Source: Cylindrobasidium torrendii FP15055 ss-10 (taxonomy: Eukaryota > Basidiomycota > Agaricomycetes > Agaricales > Physalacriaceae). Taken from it: a stretch of DNA of 64,000 nucleotides. Position 1 is the stretch's first letter, and every line of letters begins with the position of its first letter. The notes below the pieces were generated by a model. That model was not told the origin of the DNA and did no database searches. It saw only the letters and a list, made by a program, of their open reading frames with translations. Positions 58,745 through 64,000 of the stretch are shown here, in pieces. The translations under genes were made by a program, and so were the position numbers. The DNA is taken from contig KN880495.1 of the NCBI GenBank assembly GCA_000934385.1, positions 1 through 64,000 of the forward strand, written 5' to 3'.

Positions 58745-60298
58745 CTAGCGAGAGGTAGAATGTTGCTGTTGGCCGTAGAACTCCCCCTCCGTCGTCATTG
58801 GGAGAGGCAGCGTTCGTGAGTCAGATTGGAAGTCTCTGCGAGCATATGAGCTAGCGTACGGCGTGTCGTGCTGGTATCCCATGGCTGGGGCGAAATACGG
58901 CTGCCCGGCAGGTCCAACCGTTTGATTCAGAAGAGCGTGCTGGGCATGGGCCGCCAACGACCCGGAATAAGCACCACTCATACCCTTGCTGCCGATGTCA
59001 GGGTAGTCGACACTAGGGTACAAAGATCCGAAGTGGGAAGCGGATGCGTGAGGCTGGAGGTCTGGCTCGGAGTATGCTGGTGGGAATGCAATCGATGAAA
59101 CGGCCCGCGCGGCGTGCGACGGTCGGTGAGCCGCACGGGAATACTGCCCGGCATAACGATGAGGACCACCAGCCGACTTGGCGTATTCGTACGGCTCCCC
59201 GTCGAGGCTAGGCTTCTCTGCGAATGGGGAGAGGTAGGAGTCCATCTTTGGGCGCTGGCCTGCTCGTTGGATCACCTGTACCAAGTTGGAAAGCTCCGGG
59301 GCTGAGCCAGAAAGGATGTGCTGCAGATGCACCGTTGCCGCACCCTCTTCCGTCCAGTCGCTCCCGCTCTCCCACGCACCCTTGCGGGCTTGCAGAAATC
59401 GCGGCGGGCGTGCGAGCGTGAACGAGGCCGTCCCTTTAGCCGTTGTCTCCGGCGTGAAGTCGGCTCGGACGACAGTGTCGTACGGGATTTCCATTCGGTA
59501 GGTCAGCCCGGCATTTGAGACTTGGACTGTCAGCAGCTCCTTGGCGTCACAGGAGAAGACGACAAGGTCGCGCTGGTCCGGCTTCGCGTTGTGCCGCTGC
59601 CAGTTTCCGATTCTTAGCACATCGCATGGGATAGAGGTGAACGCTACATAGGCCAACATTGAGTGCAAGCGCTTTGGGATAAAGTAGTAGTATACGCACG
59701 AATATCTTCGCTGGGCACGGTTCTACTGTTGGCCTCAAGGTCACTGCCGGCGAAAAATCCCACAGGTAGGTCCGGTGCCGACATCGAACGACTGCGCTCC
59801 TCGTCCTTCGCCTTGAGTCGTAATATTTTCTCCTTCGCCCTTCTACACAAAGACTCGTCAATGGGCACACACGACGGCAGAAGCAACACTAAGGAAGGCG
59901 CACCGATTTTGAAACCAAACTTGCGTCTGGCGCTCCTCCATACCCAAAAAAACACTGATTTCTCTCCTACGTACAGACGGCGGGCTGCGCTCGTCCGCGA
60001 AGAGTTTTTCGAGATGCACGAGCTGCTCGGGCGTGACGCGTGTGCGCTTGCGCCGCTCCCCTGCACCTGAAGCGGATTTCTGCGAGCGAATGGGTCCAAT
60101 GGCAGGTTGAGTATACCTGTCGTCATCAGCGCCATTGGGAGACGGTAGTATGGCTGCATTGGATGCCAACGATGCGCCAGGCGACGGCGACAGCGACAGC
60201 GGTGGCTGATACGGTACGGGCGCGATTTGGTTCAAAGAGGAAGAGGAGCGTTGCTTAGGCAGGATATGGTCAGCAGTGAAAGCCTCGCTGTACGGCAT
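58745..60298 (-). CDS. Homeodomain transcription factor (non-mating type)
   Basis: A DNA-binding regulator with a typical 60-residue homeodomain. ATG 60298 starts MPYSEAFTADHILP. The homeodomain runs from RRKRTRVTPEQLVHLEKLF through SVRRREISVFLGM to the recognition helix RQTQVWFQNRRAKEK, which is split by an intron within the helix. After it come a basic/Ser region and a conserved folded part (LRIGNWQR, DLVVFSCDAKELLTVQV, LTYRMEIPYDTVVRADF, then LARPPRFLQAR). A long disordered Tyr/Ser/Pro-rich end follows. The extra domain is common to a group of agaricomycete homeodomain proteins, some of which (hom1/hom2 in Schizophyllum) act in fruiting. I cannot say which member this is. Confidence 0.87.
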
Positions 60299-62327
60299 GG
60301 CCGGAGGGCTTCCCAAATTATGAGTTACTGATAGAGTTCAATGAAACGAATCCCCAGCACGTACCGCGTTGTAGTTGATCTCACAATTCTCCAATATTGT
60401 GTGGCACGAGATAGGTTTTCTTTTGGGCAACTTGACTGGAGAAAGTGCCGGTGTGATGCGGTCAATTATCGAAAATGGAAATTGAGTTGTCCGCCGCGAC
60501 AAAAATTAGTGAGTTATGTCGAGGAGGGTATACGGAGGAGAGAAAGCTCAAAGGAGTGTGGGGGAGGTGGTGGTGGTCAACGCGTTGTTCAAAAGGAAGT
60601 CCTGAGAACGTGACGGCACGATGGAAGACGCGCAGACGCCGACCGATGGGAATCGCGCTGGGCTCGAATTCCAGCAGCCTCAGGGTAGGACTCGATCAGA
60701 TCTAGGAACTATGCCCTACGATGCCGCGAGTGATGTTGCGGAGTCCGCGTTTGGTCAAAGAAGAAGGGAAATGGCTGGGGTCAGCGTGACGCACAACCTT
60801 TTGATCCGTGTCACACACGGAGATGGCCAGCAATCCACAACGAAGGGCATATACTACCCCGATGGGATCTCGGGCAACTGGGCATGTAAATTTTGTGAGC
60901 TCTTCATTCGTTAATTAAAAAGTTCGATAGACCACGAGTAAGGATGCTATGGGATTCTTTTCAACTCGGAGTGTGCATGCTCGACAACACCGCCACGATT
61001 GCACGGGATTATCCCATGCCCTACATAATGACCAATCACTGGTCGAGAACCCCCCGTACGACATACGTTTGAGAGTCGCGATACCGCCGACATGATGGAG
61101 GACTGACGTCGGGGATTGGCTGGGGATTGGTTTCTGTCGGATTCCGCGAAGAGTGATGGCGCTGAAGCATGTGACCTTGATGTGACGGACAAGAACATTG
61201 CCATATCGAGAGGTCCAAGCCAGCTTCTTCTTAGCGTGAAGCCGGTGTAAAGATGTGTGTGAGGGAGCCTAGCAGCGTTCGAGCTTCGAGAGAGGCCCCC
61301 TGCGGTGGCGCTCCGAGGTGAGTAACAGCACTCACTTATCAGTCCGTGCGCGCAGCCTTCCTCTCCAGAATGCCAGGATTGTAGAGGGCGCAACCTAAAG
61401 CTTAAAGGGTTACACGTGCGACGTTTGTCGATATCACGAGAAAGATCCCGCTTGCTGTTACCAAATATGCTGTGCAACCCCGACGAGAACCTTAAATGTA
61501 AGCCCGATGGGGATAAACTCGAGCAGGCGCAAGGGCTGTCTCTCGTCCTGCAGCCCCACAGCACTCTTCTGAGCTGTGTATGTACGAAATGGTGCGCGTG
61601 TAGAACCACTGGCGCGTCCAGGGCAAAAAAAAGGCCGCTACGCATCCTTACGTTCATGGCCGCCGTGCTTGTTCGACCATGGAACAGGCCCAAGGCCGTT
61701 GGGCTGGTATTTGCGCTAAGTGCCTAGAACCCATAGGCGAGACGAGGGCGTACGCGTAAGTCTAGTAAGCAAGTAGTCGGAGCGCCAACTTATCTCACTG
61801 AGAACGCCGCTGACGACTTCTAGTTCTTTTGCCGAATGGTCGGGAGGTTGTAAGCCTCGAAATACTAAGACATAGGCCGAACTTCGTTCGACTTCGATGG
61901 GCCTGTGTCGCAGCAATGACTCATCGACGTGCATTAGTCCCAAAGTCGGCAGTTTGAGATTGCTCAGGCCAGGATAAGGCGGATGGTTACTTATTTCTGT
62001 GGCATTGCAATGTGCACTTTCTCATATCCAAACTTCCTTGGGAGAACGTGAATGTCGCTGACAAACAACGGCAGTTCCATTTGCACCACCAGTACAAACA
62101 ACGGTGGCTACGAAGCAGGACCTACCGTCTCTTACCTCGGACAGCCCCACCATGTACAACTCCATCTTGAATACTCCCCGGTGTTATTGTAAAAGAAATA
62201 AAATACTTACGCACATAAACGAGAACAAACAACGAGAAACAGCAAAAGGCAAGGGGAGGCAAGAGCAAGGGTGTGCTACCCAAGAGTCAGCGGGTATACC
62301 TTCCTCTTGGGGGCTTGTAAAGAGAGA
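60299..62327. other. Gene-poor stretch of about 2 kb
   Basis: It holds the promoter of the homeodomain gene on the left and the 3' end of U1-70K on the right. A 97-codon plus-strand ORF (60621-60914, MEDAQTPTDGNRAGLEF) starts with ATG and could be a small gene or part of one, but I see no family. A 248-codon minus ORF at 60947-61693 opens on a non-ATG codon and looks like chance. Confidence 0.4.
60621..60914 (+). CDS. Candidate small ORF, unsupported
   Basis: 97 codons from ATG 60621 to TAA 60914. The translation is of ordinary composition (HNLLIRVTHGDGQQSTTKG, SGNWACKFCELF) with a single CxxC near the end. No splice sites extend it and no family is recognised. It is divergent from the homeodomain gene. 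Confidence 0.2.
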   Translation: MEDAQTPTDGNRAGLEFQQPQGRTRSDLGTMPYDAASDVAESAFGQRRREMAGVSVTHNLLIRVTHGDGQQSTTKGIYYPDGISGNWACKFCELFIR

Positions 62328-63814
62328 TCAATAACGAGGTCGCTTGGAAGAACGGTCGTCGAAGCCGCCAGGTCCATCGCTGCTGCGTTTAAGGTCACCA
62401 CGATACCCACCACCTGGTGGTCCATAACCACCACCACCGCCCGGAGGTCCATAACCAGGAGGACCATTGAGGCCACCTTGTGGCGGGCCACCATAGCCAT
62501 TACCATTATCGTACCCACCAGGCGCTCCTCTGTCAAGAACGGTTAGAAGAGCACGCAGAGGAATATGAGAATTGTACCTGTGGCCACCGTCAAAGTCGCG
62601 TCCACCGCCAAACCCTCTGTCACCGCCACGGAAGCCACCTCTATCACCAAAGCCACCACGGTCGCCCCCAAAGCCACCACGGTCACCGCCAAAGCCGCCT
62701 CTGTCGCCACCAAAGCCACCGCGGTCACCGCCAAAGCCTCTGTCGCCACCCCCAAATCCACCTCTGTCGTTACCGAATCCGCCGCGGTCACCGCCACGGA
62801 ATCCACCTCGGTCACCACCGAAGCCTCCGCGGTCTCCGAAGCCACCTCTGTCGCTGAAGCCACCCCTGCCGCCAAATCCGCCGCCACGGCCTCCGCCCCG
62901 GAAGCCACCACCACCACCGCGATCGCTGAAGCCGCCTCCGCGGCCACCTCCAAATCCACCGCGGAAACCGCCGCGTGGGGGACCACCAAACGACGGCATA
63001 GGCGCAACAGGTTTTGGCCGACCACCCAGACCGCCGCCAAGTCGACGTGGTTTCCATCCACGAACTGTCCGGCCGCGTTCAACGTCGACTAATATTTTCT
63101 TGCCCAAGATGGTCAGGCCGTCAGATTCCTTGTATGCAGCTGGAAAAGAGAAAATGTCAGCAGGGATTAGTATTGAAGCCAGGAACAGAACGTGCCCTTC
63201 ATGTCGCGTTCGCGCTCATACACTACAAACGCGTAGCCTCTACTCCGGTTCTTCTTGTCCCGGACGATGCGGACGCGTTCGATATTGCCGTACATTTCGA
63301 ATTCGCGTCGAATTTCTGCCTCAGTGGCTGTTTTGTGCTGTGAAAGAATTAGCATGAATCAACATACACTGTGATGTAGTGTCATACCAAACGAGATAGG
63401 AAGAGTGTTTTGTAGGGGTCACCAACGGCCTCCGGGTCATCCGTAGGCTTGTCTAAAGAAACATTGAGTGAGTGAGTGCTAAAGGAGAAGAGAGGCAGCA
63501 GACGCACACGTCTCTTTCGCAATTTTAAAGTCTTCGTCGCGTTTCTTTTTCCGGTCTTCCCTCCGCATCTGTCGTTTCACCTCCTCCGCTAATGTGAACG
63601 TCGGCTCCTCGCCTTCCTCCATCTGTTCGCCCGTGTTTTCCGCAAGGTCGGTTGCAGCCTTCTCCTTGAGTTGCTCGAGTAGTGGGCCGACACCAGATAC
63701 ATTTTTGCACCGAATCCTGTTCGGGTCCTTGTCCAATGGGCGAGAGTACAACAGCGGCGGACGAGGCGCAAAGAGTTTAAGGAGATTTGGAGGGAGTAAG
63801 TGTGTTCCAGGCAT
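62328..63814 (-). CDS. SNP1: U1 snRNP 70-kDa protein (U1-70K/Snp1)
   Basis: Core protein of the U1 snRNP that binds stem-loop I of U1 snRNA. ATG 63814 gives [20 protein letters not shown], the usual N-terminus. The U1-70K N-terminal motif continues to [20 protein letters not shown]. The RRM follows over three exons: [11 protein letters not shown] (RNP2), [32 protein letters not shown] (RNP1) and [26 protein letters not shown], the diagnostic end of the U1-70K RRM. The tail is a long [12 protein letters not shown] repeat (about 62570-63000) and a Gly/Pro-rich last exon after an intron at about 62530-62577; the end is SSKRPRY. At least five introns. Confidence 0.94.
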
Positions 63815-63977
63815 GTTGGGTCTCCCGTCGTCGTGGTCGGCAAACAACAAATGAGAACCAGGGTAGCTCTTAGTCAGCGTCTGTCTGATTCATGCTCCGA
63901 CGACCAGGGTTTTTGCGACGTGCTGTCTCGACAGCCGCCTCGCCCACATTTTCGTCCTATTTCTTCCACAACGCACA

Positions 63978-64000
63978 ATGGTTGGCAAGTCAGCAGATCC
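63978..64000 (+). CDS. First codons of a gene cut by the right edge
   Basis: ATG at 63978 after a CACAACGCACA leader, with codons for M-V-G-K-S-A-D. The position, divergent from U1-70K with 163 bp between starts, and the leader context suggest a true start. Seven codons allow no identification. Confidence 0.35.

Noticed and set aside
60947..61693. Minus-strand ORF of 248 codons
   Set aside because: Begins on a non-ATG codon, has no family resemblance, and its composition (many His, Arg, Ser) looks like chance.
62572..63357. Long proline-rich plus-strand ORF of 261 codons, and two other long ORFs on both strands
   Set aside because: They are antisense or frame shadows of the [12 protein letters not shown] repeat of U1-70K; the repetitive codons keep several frames open.

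Overview
The window looks like nuclear DNA from a mushroom-forming basidiomycete (Agaricomycete). Genes are dense on both strands, nearly all are split by very short GT-AG introns (about 42-60 bp), and the products include an MYND/DEST-type zinc protein, a homeodomain regulator and a UbiA-like membrane protein of kinds common in this group. Gene models were read by eye: ORFs were joined at splice sites that keep frame and protein-family continuity. Outer limits are therefore firmer than internal exon edges.

Layout. 0-15.3 kb: the 3' end of a family-A gene (see below), a small hypothetical gene, an SRPK-like kinase, a multi-exon hypothetical gene, an ER Hsp70 of the Lhs1/HYOU1 type ending in HDEL, a class-III aminotransferase (2,2-dialkylglycine decarboxylase type), an Sng1/DUF3533 membrane protein, the nucleoporin Nup84/Nup107 and an MYND-finger protein. 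15.6-29.8 kb: a lineage-specific array of two unfamiliar gene families, described next. 30.2-30.8 kb: a 625-bp MITE with 94-96 bp terminal inverted repeats and a TTA target duplication. 31-64 kb: a housekeeping block with eIF4B, mitochondrial citrate synthase, Trm8 tRNA m7G methyltransferase, an alpha/beta hydrolase, a SMYD-type SET/MYND protein, a DHHC palmitoyltransferase, an HSF-type factor, a TMEM135-like protein, a DapA/HOGA-family aldolase, a RAD51 paralogue with a degenerate Walker A motif, a small protein with an internal duplication, a ZNF830 homologue, a UbiA-like prenyltransferase, Jjj1, Tim13, a homeodomain factor, U1-70K and the first codons of another gene.

The most interesting part is the array at 15.6-29.8 kb. 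Two unrelated families, called A (minus strand) and B (plus strand), occur as head-to-head pairs: A1-B1, A2-B2 and A3-B3. A fourth, orphan gene A4 lies tail-to-tail with B3, a partial A gene (A0) lies at the left edge of the window, and at least two decayed A remnants lie downstream of B1 and B2. B genes share exactly the same four-exon layout (exons 2 and 3 are 76 and 152 nt in all three). The A-B intergenic regions share a conserved block around CACGTG. The 3' flanks of the B genes are very well conserved and carry a hairpin. The remnants imply that an A-B-A' block was duplicated and that A' then decayed in two of the three copies. Both proteins have basic, NLS-like C-terminal tails, so nuclear action is likely, but I recognise no known domain. 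The layout (redundant, divergently transcribed, unrelated nuclear partners under one promoter) resembles the basidiomycete HD1/HD2 mating-type locus, yet no homeodomain is visible. I regard it as a candidate undescribed two-component system whose function is unknown.
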